The notes: generated by a model not told the origin, from the sequence alone. 64,000 nucleotides of DNA from Actinobacillus equuli (GCF_900636745.1 NZ_LR134310.1:1356501-1420500); one strand, 5' to 3'. Shown: positions 26,278 to 35,376, counted from the stretch's first letter. Numbers and translations are program-made.

Positions 26278-26327
26278 ACGAAACATTATGCAATCTCTTA
26301 CCGGAAATTGATGTGAAGCTGCTCACA
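26278..26327 (-). promoter_or_regulatory. Class II CRP-dependent promoter of ald
   Basis: A perfect TGTGA-N6-TCACA (26312-26327, centre 26319.5) and, on the minus strand, a -10 element CATAAT (26290-26285). If transcription starts at 26278 the -10 spans -12 to -7 and the CRP site is centred exactly at -41.5, the class II geometry. Confidence 0.8.
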
Positions 26328-26354
26328 GTTTTACAAAATGAGTGAATATATTTT

Positions 26355-27812
26355 TTAACTTAACGCCGTTTGCATATAGCGGTAACCGCCGTTATCTTGC
26401 GGGACAAATTCAAATAAATGCGTGATGCAATTTGGGGCGTCCGCATCTTGGTGCGAAACAAATAGCAACTGGGTTTGACTATTAGTCACAAGCTGTTCGA
26501 TAAACTGTTTAACCAATTTGCGGTTTACGCCGTCTAGGCCTTGCAGCGGTTCGTCTAAAATTAGAATCGGCGGGTGTTTTACCATAGCACGAGTAATCAA
26601 TAATAACCGTTGTTGTCCCCACGAAAGTGAACGGAACGGTTTTTTAGCCAGATTGGCTAAATGCAAGCGTTCCAGCCATTCCATTGCTTTGAGCTGTAAA
26701 GCACTCGACACTTGTTGGTAAACGCCAATTGAATCGAAAAAACCGGATAAAATCACGTCTAGCGCTGAACAATTCACCCGATAATCCATATGTAATTGGC
26801 TGCTCACATAGCCGATATTTTTCTTAATATCCCAAATCGTTTCGCCCGAACCACGCTGACGTCCGAATAAATGTACGTAATTGGCATAGGCTTGCGGGTG
26901 ATCGCCGGTAATAATCGAAAGCAAGGTCGATTTCCCTGCTCCGTTCGGACCTTTAATCCACCAATGTTGTTTTGGGGCAACCGTCCAAGTTAGATCATCA
27001 ATAATGGTTTTTTCGCCGTAACGAATCATTACGTTTTTCAATTCGAACGGATTAGTATTCGGTGGGAGTTGAATCAGCGGTGCAGCACTGTTCGGCAACG
27101 GTGCATTCACATTCTGTTCTGCAAATTTTAGCTGAGAATAGACCGCTTGTTGTTCAATCTCTTGGCGTTCGCCTTGCAAAATTAATTGTAGATTATCCAA
27201 TAAAGCGATATGCGTAGCACAGTCGGGAATATCGTTAAAGCGGTTAGAAATCAGAACCACCGCCATTTGCTTGCCGAGTTGCGCCATAACGTCTTGCCAA
27301 TAAGCGACCGAGGCTTGGTCTAACCCTTCGAAAGGCTCATCTAGAATCAATAAATCCGGTTCACTAACCAACATTTGGCAAAATAACACTTTGCGGCTTT
27401 CGCCGGTGGAGAGCTGAATAAACGGGCGATCTAATAACAGCTGAATACGTAATTTAGCCGCATATTCCTCGCATAATTGCGTTTTTTCGCTACCGTTTAA
27501 GATAATTTGACGGGCAGTCAATCCGAAATCATCCGGTGAAACCATATCGTTGTTACGGTGTTTAAAGATTTGCTCGATGATTTTTTGTTGCTGCTCGAAG
27601 GAAAGTAAAGCGATATGGTGGAAGCTGTTTTGATATTCGCCCGAATATAGTGAAAGTGAATTATGTAGCGCTTGGGCGAAGGCAGTTTTGCCCGAGCCGT
27701 TACCGCCGACAATTACCCAAAAATCGTGAGTATTGATTTCCAGTGATTCAATCGACAGTTTATTGTGTTGAGCAAGGGAAAATAAGGCGTTATGGATGTT
27801 GATGTTTGGCAT
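26355..27812 (-). CDS. modF: Tandem ABC ATPase ModF
   Basis: A 485-residue protein with two ABC ATPase domains and no membrane segment, matching E. coli ModF (about 490), linked to molybdate metabolism but of unknown mechanism. Domain 1 has Walker A GGNGSGKTA, signature LSTGESRK and Walker B LLILDEPFEGLD; domain 2 has GPNGAGKST, LSWGQQR and ILILDEPLQGLD. Both ATP sites look intact. The ATG at 27812 follows CAGGAA. Molybdenum is needed by NapA in this window, but the modABC genes are not here. Confidence 0.88.
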   Translation of the reverse strand: MPNINIHNALFSLAQHNKLSIESLEINTHDFWVIVGGNGSGKTAFAQALHNSLSLYSGEYQNSFHHIALLSFEQQQKIIEQIFKHRNNDMVSPDDFGLTARQIILNGSEKTQLCEEYAAKLRIQLLLDRPFIQLSTGESRKVLFCQMLVSEPDLLILDEPFEGLDQASVAYWQDVMAQLGKQMAVVLISNRFNDIPDCATHIALLDNLQLILQGERQEIEQQAVYSQLKFAEQNVNAPLPNSAAPLIQLPPNTNPFELKNVMIRYGEKTIIDDLTWTVAPKQHWWIKGPNGAGKSTLLSIITGDHPQAYANYVHLFGRQRGSGETIWDIKKNIGYVSSQLHMDYRVNCSALDVILSGFFDSIGVYQQVSSALQLKAMEWLERLHLANLAKKPFRSLSWGQQRLLLITRAMVKHPPILILDEPLQGLDGVNRKLVKQFIEQLVTNSQTQLLFVSHQDADAPNCITHLFEFVPQDNGGYRYMQTALS

Positions 27813-27907
27813 ATTGTGTTCCTGAGATGGCAGAAAACAACGCATACACGGAATAATTATGATAGGTAAGTGTATGCGAGGTTTTCTATTAAGAAATGCG
27901 TTGATTT

Positions 27908-28858
27908 TTAGAGTTGTTTACCCACCGCAAACCAATCGGCACGTCCGTTAAGGAAGTCTTGCACGGACATTGGTTTTTTACCGGAAGGTTGTAATTGAGT
28001 GATATTTAACACACCGTCTTGCGTTGCAATTTGAATACCATTTTTATCCGCTTGTAATACTGTACCGGCAACCTTAGCTTGATGTGGTAACACATTCGCT
28101 TGATACACTTTCACGCTTTGTTCTACGCCGTCCACCTCTAACGTGAGGAAACTAATCGGCCATGGGTTAAACGCTCGAATATTGCGTTCCAGCTGACAAG
28201 CGGTCAAATTCCAGTCTAATTTTGCTTCTTCTTTTGAGAGCTTTTCCGCATAGTTGGAAAGCGCTTCATCTTGTTTTTCCGCTTTAAATGTTTGGCTTTC
28301 TAAACCGTTTAACACCTCTAATAATGCCGGCGGTGCAAGTTCGGCTAATTTGGCATATAACGAAGCGGAGGTTTCGTCTGCGGCAATCGGTGTGGTAACT
28401 TTGTGTAACATATCGCCGGTATCTAAGCCGATATCCATTTGCATAATGGTCACGCCGGTTTCCTGATCGCCCGCCCAAATCGAGCGTTGAATCGGAGCCG
28501 CTCCACGCCAGCGTGGTAACAGCGAACCATGCACATTTAAACAACCGTATTTCGGCGCATTCAGTACTGCTTCCGGTAAGATTAAACCGTAGGCTACCAC
28601 TACCATCACATCGGCATTCAGTGCTTTTAATTCCGCTTGTGCTTCTTCTTTACGTAATGATTTTGGTTGATATACCGGAATGTTATGTTGTTCGGCTAAT
28701 TGTTTTACCGGGCTGGCTTGCAGTTTTTTACCTCTGCCGGCAGGTTTGTCCGGTTGGGTATAAACCGCAATCACATTATGTTCTGAATCTAATAACGCTT
28801 GTAAGTGTTGTGCGGCAAAATCAGGTGTGCCGGCAAAAATAATATTAAGTTTTGACAT
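27908..28858 (-). CDS. fmt: Methionyl-tRNA formyltransferase
   Basis: Formylates initiator Met-tRNA using 10-formyltetrahydrofolate. The 316-residue protein has the N-terminal [12 protein letters not shown], the formyltransferase motif [15 protein letters not shown] with LNVHGS, and a C-terminal OB-like domain. The usual partners def and rsmB are not adjacent; a family C repeat occupies the upstream gap instead. Confidence 0.97.
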   Translation of the reverse strand: MSKLNIIFAGTPDFAAQHLQALLDSEHNVIAVYTQPDKPAGRGKKLQASPVKQLAEQHNIPVYQPKSLRKEEAQAELKALNADVMVVVAYGLILPEAVLNAPKYGCLNVHGSLLPRWRGAAPIQRSIWAGDQETGVTIMQMDIGLDTGDMLHKVTTPIAADETSASLYAKLAELAPPALLEVLNGLESQTFKAEKQDEALSNYAEKLSKEEAKLDWNLTACQLERNIRAFNPWPISFLTLEVDGVEQSVKVYQANVLPHQAKVAGTVLQADKNGIQIATQDGVLNITQLQPSGKKPMSVQDFLNGRADWFAVGKQL

Positions 28859-28966
28859 AATTTTTCGTTGATAAGTGAATGGATAACGGAATTGTAACAG
28901 AAGAAATGCAGCAACTGTGTTTCATGCTCAACATTTTTAACCACGGAATGCGCAGATTGCACGGAA

Positions 28967-29048
28967 GATAGCGCCCGTCTCCCGACGGGTGCTGATAATT
29001 ATTGATATATGAAAAATACAGGCACTCGTCAGAGATGAGCGCCATCAG
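28967..29048 (-). repeat. Family C structured repeat, copy 2
   Basis: Inverted relative to copy 1 at 25014. On the minus strand it starts TGGCGCTCATCTCTGACGAG and ends CAGCACCCGTC...GACGGGCGCTATC. The ends match copy 1, the interior about 30 nt differ, and the terminal hairpin has compensatory base changes. It lies upstream of fmt. Confidence 0.72.
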
Positions 29049-29079
29049 GAAGATATTTGAAAAGTCGCAGAGTGGGCAA

Positions 29080-30030
29080 TTACAACCAACCGCGTTCTTT
29101 ATAATATTTCACAGCACCGGAATGGAGCGGAGCGGATAGCGCATTTTTGACCATTTCCGTTTCGGATAAATGAGCAAATGCCGGATGTGATTTTTTGAAG
29201 CGATCAAAGTTTTCAAATACCGCTTTCACTACTCGGTAAACTTGTTGCTCACTTACATCGCTTGACGTGACTAAAGTTGCATAAACCCCGAAAGAATCGA
29301 CCGCTTGTTCAACACCTTTATAAACGTGAGCCGGAATGGTTGCTTTAGCGTAATAGCTTTGATCAGCGACTAATTTACTAACCACTTCATCGGTAACCGG
29401 AATCAAGCGAATATCGCAACTATTCGCGGTTTCTTTTAACGCTGCATTCGGATGACCGACATTATAGCTAATCGCATCGACATCTTTCTCGCACAACGCT
29501 TTGCCCATTTCAGCCGGTGTGAGTTTTAACGCTTCTTTGAAATTCGCTTCAGTCCAGCCTTTGGTTTTTAGTAATACATTCATCGTTGCTTGTGTACCGG
29601 AACCGTCCACGCCGACATTGACATTTTTACCTTGTAAATCATCGACCGATTGAATAGCGGAATCGTTGCGTACTACTAAGGTAAACGGCTCGGGATAAAT
29701 TGAGAAAATCGCTCGTAGTTTGTCGTTCTGTTTGCCTTCAAATGAACTGGTACCGTGATAAGCATGATATTGCCAGTCCGACTGCACAATGCCCATTTCT
29801 AACTGACCGTTCGCAATTTTATTCAAATTATCAACCGAAGCATCGCTGGCAAGCGGTTTACAAGCGGTGTGATTTTCACTGCGATTTACAAATTGGCAAA
29901 TCGCGTTGCCGGCCACGAAATAAAGTCCGGTGTCACTGCCTGTGCCTAATTTAATTTGGGTTTGTTCCGCCTGTGCGAAGCCTGCAAGTAGCATGGTGGC
30001 TAAGAATGAGAGTTTTGGTGGGATTTTCAT
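29080..30030 (-). CDS. TAXI-family TRAP transporter solute-binding protein
   Basis: A 316-residue periplasmic receptor of the TAXI type. The signal peptide is MKIPPKLSFLATMLLAGFAQA, and the family features are LGTGSDTGLYF, GIVQSDWQYHAYHGT, VGVDGSGTQATM and GALSAPLHSG-like residues near the end (SAPLHSGAVKYY). The ATG at 30030 follows GAGGAAA; the upstream in-frame start is rejected. TAXI receptors usually work with a fused DctQM permease, but none is adjacent, so its partner must be elsewhere. Ligand unknown; glutamate-like acids are common in the family. Confidence 0.86.
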   Translation of the reverse strand: MKIPPKLSFLATMLLAGFAQAEQTQIKLGTGSDTGLYFVAGNAICQFVNRSENHTACKPLASDASVDNLNKIANGQLEMGIVQSDWQYHAYHGTSSFEGKQNDKLRAIFSIYPEPFTLVVRNDSAIQSVDDLQGKNVNVGVDGSGTQATMNVLLKTKGWTEANFKEALKLTPAEMGKALCEKDVDAISYNVGHPNAALKETANSCDIRLIPVTDEVVSKLVADQSYYAKATIPAHVYKGVEQAVDSFGVYATLVTSSDVSEQQVYRVVKAVFENFDRFKKSHPAFAHLSETEMVKNALSAPLHSGAVKYYKERGWL

Positions 30031-30191
30031 GGAAATTTCCTCAAAATAGAATGGTGTTTGCCGGTTGAAGATATCCTTTTTTGTACAATATATGCAACTT
30101 TTTTCTCCATTTTTTAACCGCAAGCGGTCAAAAATCGCCAATTTCTTGCAATTAGGGTATGATCTAATCTTTTATTTGAGCATGATGACAT

Positions 30192-30800
30192 ATGGAATAC
30201 TTTATCCCTCAACAGCCGGTAATTTTTGAAGAAGAGATCAAAAAGAGCCGATTTATCACATACTTACGTCATACGGAAGGTATGGAACAGGCGAAAGCGT
30301 TTTGGGCGGAAATGAAAATGCTTCATCCTCAAGCTCGCCATTGGTGTTGGGCAACAGTGGCGGGAATGCCGAATGATTCGCAACAATATGGTTTTTCGGA
30401 TGACGGCGAACCTTCCGGCACCGCTGGTAAGCCGATGCTCAATTATCTGTTAGGTTCGGGACTGGGTGAAATTACTGCGGTGGTGGTGCGTTATTACGGC
30501 GGTATTCAATTAGGTACCGGCGGTTTGGTTAAAGCATACGGTGGCGGTGTGCAACAGGCGTTATTGCAGGTGGAAAAGCAACGTAAAGTGCTGCGCCAAA
30601 ATTACCGCTTGGTATGTGAATACGATCAATTCAATACCGTGCAACATTTGCTGAATAGCTACGATATTGAGCTGCTTGAGCAGCATTTTACCGAGGTAAT
30701 TGAGCTGAATTTAGCGATTAATCCGGCGGATATTGCGCCGCTAAGTGAACAATTGACGCAGCGTTTTTCTGGCAAGTTGCAGCTTAACAAACCGGATTAA
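30192..30800 (+). CDS. yigZ: YigZ family protein (IMPACT/UPF0029 fold)
   Basis: A 202-residue two-domain protein: an N-terminal UPF0029/IMPACT domain (RHWCWATVAGM, FSDDGEPSGTAGKPML, VVVRYYGGIQLGTGGLVKAYGG) and a C-terminal ferredoxin-like domain. Molecular function is not established; E. coli YigZ is about 204 residues. It is the first gene of yigZ-trkH-hemG, the same order as in E. coli. Confidence 0.93.
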   Translation: MEYFIPQQPVIFEEEIKKSRFITYLRHTEGMEQAKAFWAEMKMLHPQARHWCWATVAGMPNDSQQYGFSDDGEPSGTAGKPMLNYLLGSGLGEITAVVVRYYGGIQLGTGGLVKAYGGGVQQALLQVEKQRKVLRQNYRLVCEYDQFNTVQHLLNSYDIELLEQHFTEVIELNLAINPADIAPLSEQLTQRFSGKLQLNKPD

Positions 30801-30871
30801 TTTATGTATGGGCGCTTTTTTGCTAAAATCCCGCCTTATTTAACCGCTTATAGAAACACTTTGAGGACTTT

Positions 30872-32350
30872 GTGCAGTTTTTAACTATTATCCGCATTGT
30901 CGGAATTTTGGTAATGAGCTTTTCGGTTACGATGCTTTTACCGGCGTTTGTCGCACTGATTTATGGTGATGGTGGCGGTCGAGAATTTTTACAATCGTTC
31001 CTACTCACATTTTCGGTCGGCGCACTTTTATGGTGGTTTTGCCGAGATCGAAAAGAAGAACTCCGTTCACGAGAAGGTTTTTTAATCGTGGTCTTGTTCT
31101 GGGTGGTATTGGGCTCATTAGGGGCAGTGCCTTTTATTATTTTAGAGCATCCGAATTTAAATATCAGTGAATCGATTTTCGAATCGTTTTCGGGGCTTAC
31201 CACCACCGGTGCAACGGTAATTACCGGTTTGGACAGCCTACCGAAAGCGATTTTGTTCTATCGCCAATTCCTGCAATGGTTGGGCGGTATGGGGATTATC
31301 GTATTAGCGATTGCGATTATTCCGCTGATTGGTTTGGGTAAGTTATACCGAGCCGAAATGCCGGGGCCGCTAAAAGACCAAAAAATGCGCCCTCGGATTG
31401 CGGAAATTTCCAAGTTACTTTGGCAGATTTATTTCACTTTAACCGTCTTATGTACCCTTGCATTTAAAATGGCGGGGATGACATGGTTTGATGCGATTTG
31501 CCATAGTTTTGCCACGATTTCCATCGGTGGTTTTTCAACGCATGATGCCAGTATGGGCTACTTTAATAGTGGTGCAATTAATCTGATCACTGTGGTGTTT
31601 TTATTGATTTCGTCTTGTAACTTCGGGTTACATTTTGCCCTAATCGATCGCCTTAAAGATAAAAATAGTAAACGTTCCGGTAATATGTTTAAGCGCTTAT
31701 ATTGGAAGGATTATGAGTTCCGTTCGTTTACCTTTATTCAGCTTGGCTTATTTCTAGTTTGTTTGGCAATTTTGAGCGGTTATAACTATTTTGAAGATTC
31801 GCAGATGACTTTCCAGCAAGCGTTGTTCCAATCGGTCTCGATTTCAACCACAGCCGGTTTTACCACCAATGATTTTAGCCAATGGCCGTCATTTTTACCG
31901 ATCTTATTGGTAATGGCGTCATTTATTGGCGGTTGTGCCGGCTCAACCGGTGGCGGCTTGAAAGTGATTCGTGTGATGTTACTGTATTTGCAAGCCAATC
32001 GAGAAATTCACCGTTTCGTACACCCAAATTCGGTTAAACCGATTAAGCTAGGTACGCATATTTTTTCAGAGCGCATTGAAGAAGGTATTTGGGCGTTTTT
32101 CTCTGCTTATGTGTTTGTGTTTATTATGTGTTGGCTTGGCAGTATCGCCTTTGGTATGGAAACTTTTGATGCGTTTAATGCGGTGATTGCCTCATTAAAT
32201 AATCTGGGGCCGGCACTAGGCAGCGTAAGTAGCAATTTCACACAAGTACCGGACGGCGCTAAATGGGTACTGACTATTGCGATGGTGTGCGGACGTTTAG
32301 AAGTATTTACCTTATTGGTTATTCTAAGCCCGGTATTTTGGAAAGATTAA
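30872..32350 (+). CDS. trkH: Trk potassium uptake protein TrkH
   Basis: Potassium-translocating membrane subunit working with TrkA. The 492-residue protein has four repeated membrane-pore-membrane units; selectivity-filter glycines are visible in TTTGATVITG, FATISIGGFST, STTAGFTTND and ASLNNLGPALG. The start is GTG at 30872, six bases after GAGG. It lies 71 nt after yigZ and 21 nt before hemG, probably one transcript. Length is normal for E. coli-type TrkH (483). Confidence 0.95.
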   Translation: MQFLTIIRIVGILVMSFSVTMLLPAFVALIYGDGGGREFLQSFLLTFSVGALLWWFCRDRKEELRSREGFLIVVLFWVVLGSLGAVPFIILEHPNLNISESIFESFSGLTTTGATVITGLDSLPKAILFYRQFLQWLGGMGIIVLAIAIIPLIGLGKLYRAEMPGPLKDQKMRPRIAEISKLLWQIYFTLTVLCTLAFKMAGMTWFDAICHSFATISIGGFSTHDASMGYFNSGAINLITVVFLLISSCNFGLHFALIDRLKDKNSKRSGNMFKRLYWKDYEFRSFTFIQLGLFLVCLAILSGYNYFEDSQMTFQQALFQSVSISTTAGFTTNDFSQWPSFLPILLVMASFIGGCAGSTGGGLKVIRVMLLYLQANREIHRFVHPNSVKPIKLGTHIFSERIEEGIWAFFSAYVFVFIMCWLGSIAFGMETFDAFNAVIASLNNLGPALGSVSSNFTQVPDGAKWVLTIAMVCGRLEVFTLLVILSPVFWKD

Positions 32351-32371
32351 TCATAAAAACGGAATGAATAA

Positions 32372-32896
32372 ATGAAAACCCTAATTCTCTATTTTACGAC
32401 GGACGGGCAAACTCAGCGCATCGCACAAGCGATTGCCGCTGAAATTGAACATGAAGTGGAATTAGTTTCACTTAAGCAACAAGCGGTCGATTTTGCCGAA
32501 AAACTTGCAAGTGCCGATCAAATTGTAATGGGTGCTTCGATTCGATACGGGCATTTTGATCAAACGGTGTATAAGTTTATTGAGCAGTATCATCAAGTGC
32601 TGAATCAAAAACCGTCCGCATTTTTTAGTGTGAATTTGACTGCGCGTAAAGAGAACCGAAAGACGCCGGAAACCAACGTTTATACCCGTAAGTTTCTCGC
32701 TAGAATTAAGTGGAAACCGACTAAAGTGGAAGTGATTGCCGGTGCGTTGTTATATCCTCGCTATACGTTATTTGATCGCCTTTGTATTCAATTAATTATG
32801 AAATTGACCAAAGGCGAAACGGATGCAAGTCGAGAATATGAATATACAAATTGGCAACAGGTTGCGCAATTTGGACAAATGTTAAACAAATTCTGA
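32372..32896 (+). CDS. hemG: Menaquinone-dependent protoporphyrinogen IX dehydrogenase
   Basis: Oxidises protoporphyrinogen IX to protoporphyrin IX, passing electrons to menaquinone and so to nitrate or fumarate when oxygen is absent. The 174-residue flavodoxin-like protein starts MKTLILYFTTDGQTQRIA (FMN phosphate loop) and has GASIRYGHFD and NLTARKENRKTPETN, the long-chain insertion typical of HemG. It is downstream of trkH as in E. coli. Its quinone dependence fits the frd and nap operons of this window. Confidence 0.94.
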   Translation: MKTLILYFTTDGQTQRIAQAIAAEIEHEVELVSLKQQAVDFAEKLASADQIVMGASIRYGHFDQTVYKFIEQYHQVLNQKPSAFFSVNLTARKENRKTPETNVYTRKFLARIKWKPTKVEVIAGALLYPRYTLFDRLCIQLIMKLTKGETDASREYEYTNWQQVAQFGQMLNKF

Positions 32897-33007
32897 TGAG
32901 TGTAAATTTAGTTAAATATGTTAATCGGATTTTAACGTTTGCTTTATAATCGCCCGCCACTGCCTAATAGTGGGCATAGAGTGTTTTATTTTTCAAAGGA
33001 AAAGCAA

Positions 33008-33397
33008 ATGAGTATCTTAAAAGAGTTTCGTGAATTCGCCGTTAAAGGTAACGTAGTTGATATGGCTGTCGGTGTGATCATCGGTGGTGCATTCGGTAAA
33101 ATCGTATCTTCATTAGTAAGCGATGTAGTAATGCCACCTATCGGCTGGTTAATCGGCGGCGTAGATTTTAAAGATCTTGCAGTTGAAATCGCACCGGCAA
33201 AAGAAGGTGCTGAAGCGGTAATGTTAAAATACGGTGCATTCATCCAAAACGTATTTGATTTCTTAATTATTGCAATCGCAGTATTCGGTATGGTTAAAGT
33301 GATCAACAAACTTAAAAAACCAGCAGAAGCTGCACCGGCTGAACCATCAGCAGAAGAAAAATTATTAACAGAAATCCGTGATTTATTGAAAAAATAA
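33008..33397 (+). CDS. mscL: Large-conductance mechanosensitive channel
   Basis: Opens under membrane tension to release solutes in osmotic downshock. The 129-residue protein starts [20 protein letters not shown], has two membrane helices (about 15-45 and 72-96) and a charged C-terminal bundle ([14 protein letters not shown]). The ATG at 33008 follows AAGGAAAAGC and gives the family length (about 130); an upstream in-frame start is rejected. A strong terminator follows. Confidence 0.96.
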   Translation: MSILKEFREFAVKGNVVDMAVGVIIGGAFGKIVSSLVSDVVMPPIGWLIGGVDFKDLAVEIAPAKEGAEAVMLKYGAFIQNVFDFLIIAIAVFGMVKVINKLKKPAEAAPAEPSAEEKLLTEIRDLLKK

Positions 33398-33442
33398 TGC
33401 GGATAAAAAAGAGGGAGCGTAAGCTCATCTTATCTAAGGAAT

Positions 33443-33476
33443 AAAAAATAGCGAGTAGATTACTCGCTATTTTTTT
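33443..33476. terminator. Bidirectional terminator between mscL and the DUF417-like gene
   Basis: A 15-bp stem (AAAAAATAGCGAGTA with TACTCGCTATTTTTT) and a three-base loop, with A-run and T-run on either side. It serves the convergent genes ending at 33397 and 33481. Confidence 0.93.
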
Positions 33477-33480
33477 ATGT

Positions 33481-33897
33481 TTACGGATTGATACGGTTTA
33501 ACTCGTGTTTTAATAATACAATTGCCCCACCGATCAGCAAGAAGTCTTTGAAAATAAAGCTACTAAAGCCGAGTTGGAACAACAGACTGAGCGTCACGAC
33601 ACCGGTACCTAATAAACCTAATGCACCGATAATGCCCGCTCTCGGTGAGAAAATTCCCATAAGTAAGCTAATATAAGTAATCCCTTCAATCACACCCAAT
33701 ACATAGCTTGCGCCATAAAAACCAAACCAATCATATAAAAAACTTAACCAGCTATTCGAAATCAATGGCTTGAGTGCTTCCACCTCAAAATCAAACCATT
33801 TAAACAGCCCAAAAGTTGCATATACAACAAAAAGTGATAAACGTAAGATCAGAATATCAATCTCAGATTTTTGAAAACGGCGAAGTAAGCCTTGCAT
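33481..33897 (-). CDS. Membrane protein, DUF417/YkgB-like (DoxX-related)
   Basis: A 138-residue, very hydrophobic protein with about four membrane helices. The start (ILILRLSLFVVYATFGLFKW followed by a short acidic stretch) and the pattern FGFYGASYVLGVIEGITYIS resemble the DUF417 family, which includes E. coli YkgB/RclC, itself related to DoxX. It is clearly shorter than YkgB (about 197) and lacks its long mid-loop. GGGAG precedes the ATG. Function unknown; DUF417 proteins are often tied to oxidant stress. It is a single-gene unit. Confidence 0.6.
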   Translation of the reverse strand: MQGLLRRFQKSEIDILILRLSLFVVYATFGLFKWFDFEVEALKPLISNSWLSFLYDWFGFYGASYVLGVIEGITYISLLMGIFSPRAGIIGALGLLGTGVVTLSLLFQLGFSSFIFKDFLLIGGAIVLLKHELNRINP

Positions 33898-33993
33898 AAT
33901 ATCTCCCTATAAATAATTGTGATACTTATAAGGGACGCAAAAATAGGTAGACTCTTACACGGAGATTTACAAGCCTCATCATAGACAGATTTG

Positions 33994-34057
33994 GAGCCAC
34001 AGCGTGGCTCACTCAGCCGTAGGCTGATCGTAACCACGTACAGCTTGCCGTGCGTGG
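33994..34057. repeat. Three tandem GC-rich hairpins
   Basis: GAGCCAC/GTGGCTC (33994-34010), CAGCC/GGCTG (34014-34026) and CCACG/CGTGG (34034-34057) follow one another in a 64-nt block that is GC-rich compared with its surroundings. No reading frame covers it. It is followed at once by an uptake signal at 34060. Confidence 0.5.
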
Positions 34058-34133
34058 ACAACAAGCGGTCGAATTCTCGAAAGATTTTGTAAAAGCTATT
34101 GCGCTAATCATCCTGATAAGTGTCATTGAAGTA

Positions 34134-35324
34134 TTATTTAGATAACTTATTTAGTAAGTCAGCAACTTTATTTAATAAGTCAATAGTTCTATTGCTATCA
34201 ATTTCATCATTATCAGTATTTTGGATAATCTGTTTTTCAACTTTTAACAATTTATTCCGAATTAATGTAAATGTATCTTCTACATATTTAGCTGCTTTTT
34301 CAGGATCTCCAAAGCTGTTTGCAGCATGCTGAGAGGCTTCAAGTAGCCCACTGAATAATTCAATTTCATGTTTCATAGCAGAAAAATGCCGTATCTCATT
34401 TATTAATTTTTGATCATGACGAAGTAATGTTGTTGCCATAATTAAGATAACTAAGATAGGTAAGGTATAAAATAGAATTGCCCAATGCCCTAAGTAAGCA
34501 CTTAATATAATAAATTTATATTGTACTGTACTTAATAAGCTCCAGTTAGCAGGATTCCAAATTAACAATGGAATAAGAATTAAAAGAATAATGTCTAAAT
34601 AAAATAATCTTTTTACGGTTTCCCGTAGTAATTTTGACTCATTAGTATTTTCTGTAATCTGTGTATCTGTATTTTTTAAAGCTGTTTCCAACGAGTCTTT
34701 TGCATCTATAATTCTTTCAGATAGTGAGGTTTTTAGATTATCTATTTCTATCTGTTTGCTATTTAGTTGTTCCTCTTTTTCTTGAATAGATATCTTAAGG
34801 TTTTGGACCTCTTTTTCTAACTTGAATTTTTCTTGTGATTGACTATCTAATTTTGCTAGTTCTACATTTTTCTGTGATACTTCTTTTTTTAGTTTAGAAA
34901 TATCTTCTTTTAAATGATTTTGTGAGTAATTAGTTTTAATAATATTTTTAATATTAGCTGATTCAAATTTTGCATTATCAAAGTTAGCATCAGATAAATT
35001 TATCCTATGAAAGGAAGTTTTAGTAAGATTCGCATTTGTGAAATTTGTATTTAGTATATTTATTTCTTCAAAGTTGGTATTTGTAAGGTTTGCATTTGTG
35101 AAGTTAGCATTAGTTAGATCGGAATTTTTAAAGGTACATCCAATCAAAATACTATTAATAAATTGAGCATCCCTAAGATTACGTTTTTCAATAGTCATTC
35201 CAGATAAATTTCTACCAGAAAAATTAGCTTGTTTACCCTTTTGTTTATTACTAAGAATCCATAATTCATGTTCTGCTAATTCAATATCTATATTAGAGTT
35301 ACTATAAGCCCTGATTGTACTCAT
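34134..35324 (-). CDS. Pentapeptide-repeat, coiled-coil, membrane protein of unknown function
   Basis: I do not recognise this 396-residue protein as a named family. In order: a short N-terminal segment (HELWILSNKQKGKQANFSG); about 18 pentapeptide repeats (34-127) of the type A-N-F/L-x-x, giving a right-handed beta-helix; a Lys/Glu-rich coiled coil (about 136-222); a membrane helix (240-257); a second long hydrophobic stretch (271-300); and a helical, charged cytoplasmic-type tail (301-396). The DNA is visibly more AT-rich than its neighbours, with many ATA/AAT codons, which suggests later acquisition. It has no clear ribosome binding site (AAGG 11 bases upstream) and lies 52 nt after hslU beyond a hairpin. 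No enzyme motif is visible. Confidence 0.8.
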   Translation of the reverse strand: MSTIRAYSNSNIDIELAEHELWILSNKQKGKQANFSGRNLSGMTIEKRNLRDAQFINSILIGCTFKNSDLTNANFTNANLTNTNFEEINILNTNFTNANLTKTSFHRINLSDANFDNAKFESANIKNIIKTNYSQNHLKEDISKLKKEVSQKNVELAKLDSQSQEKFKLEKEVQNLKISIQEKEEQLNSKQIEIDNLKTSLSERIIDAKDSLETALKNTDTQITENTNESKLLRETVKRLFYLDIILLILIPLLIWNPANWSLLSTVQYKFIILSAYLGHWAILFYTLPILVILIMATTLLRHDQKLINEIRHFSAMKHEIELFSGLLEASQHAANSFGDPEKAAKYVEDTFTLIRNKLLKVEKQIIQNTDNDEIDSNRTIDLLNKVADLLNKLSK

Positions 35325-35345
35325 ATGATAAAATGCCTTATTTTA

Positions 35346-35370
35346 TAAAGGCACAAAATTTGTGCCTTTA
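35346..35370 (-). terminator. Hairpin between hslU and the pentapeptide gene
   Basis: A near-perfect palindrome: TAAAGGCACAAA pairs with TTTGTGCCTTTA around one central base. On the minus strand the following sequence is only moderately U-rich, so readthrough into the downstream gene is possible. Confidence 0.65.
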
Positions 35371-35376
35371 TGTAAA

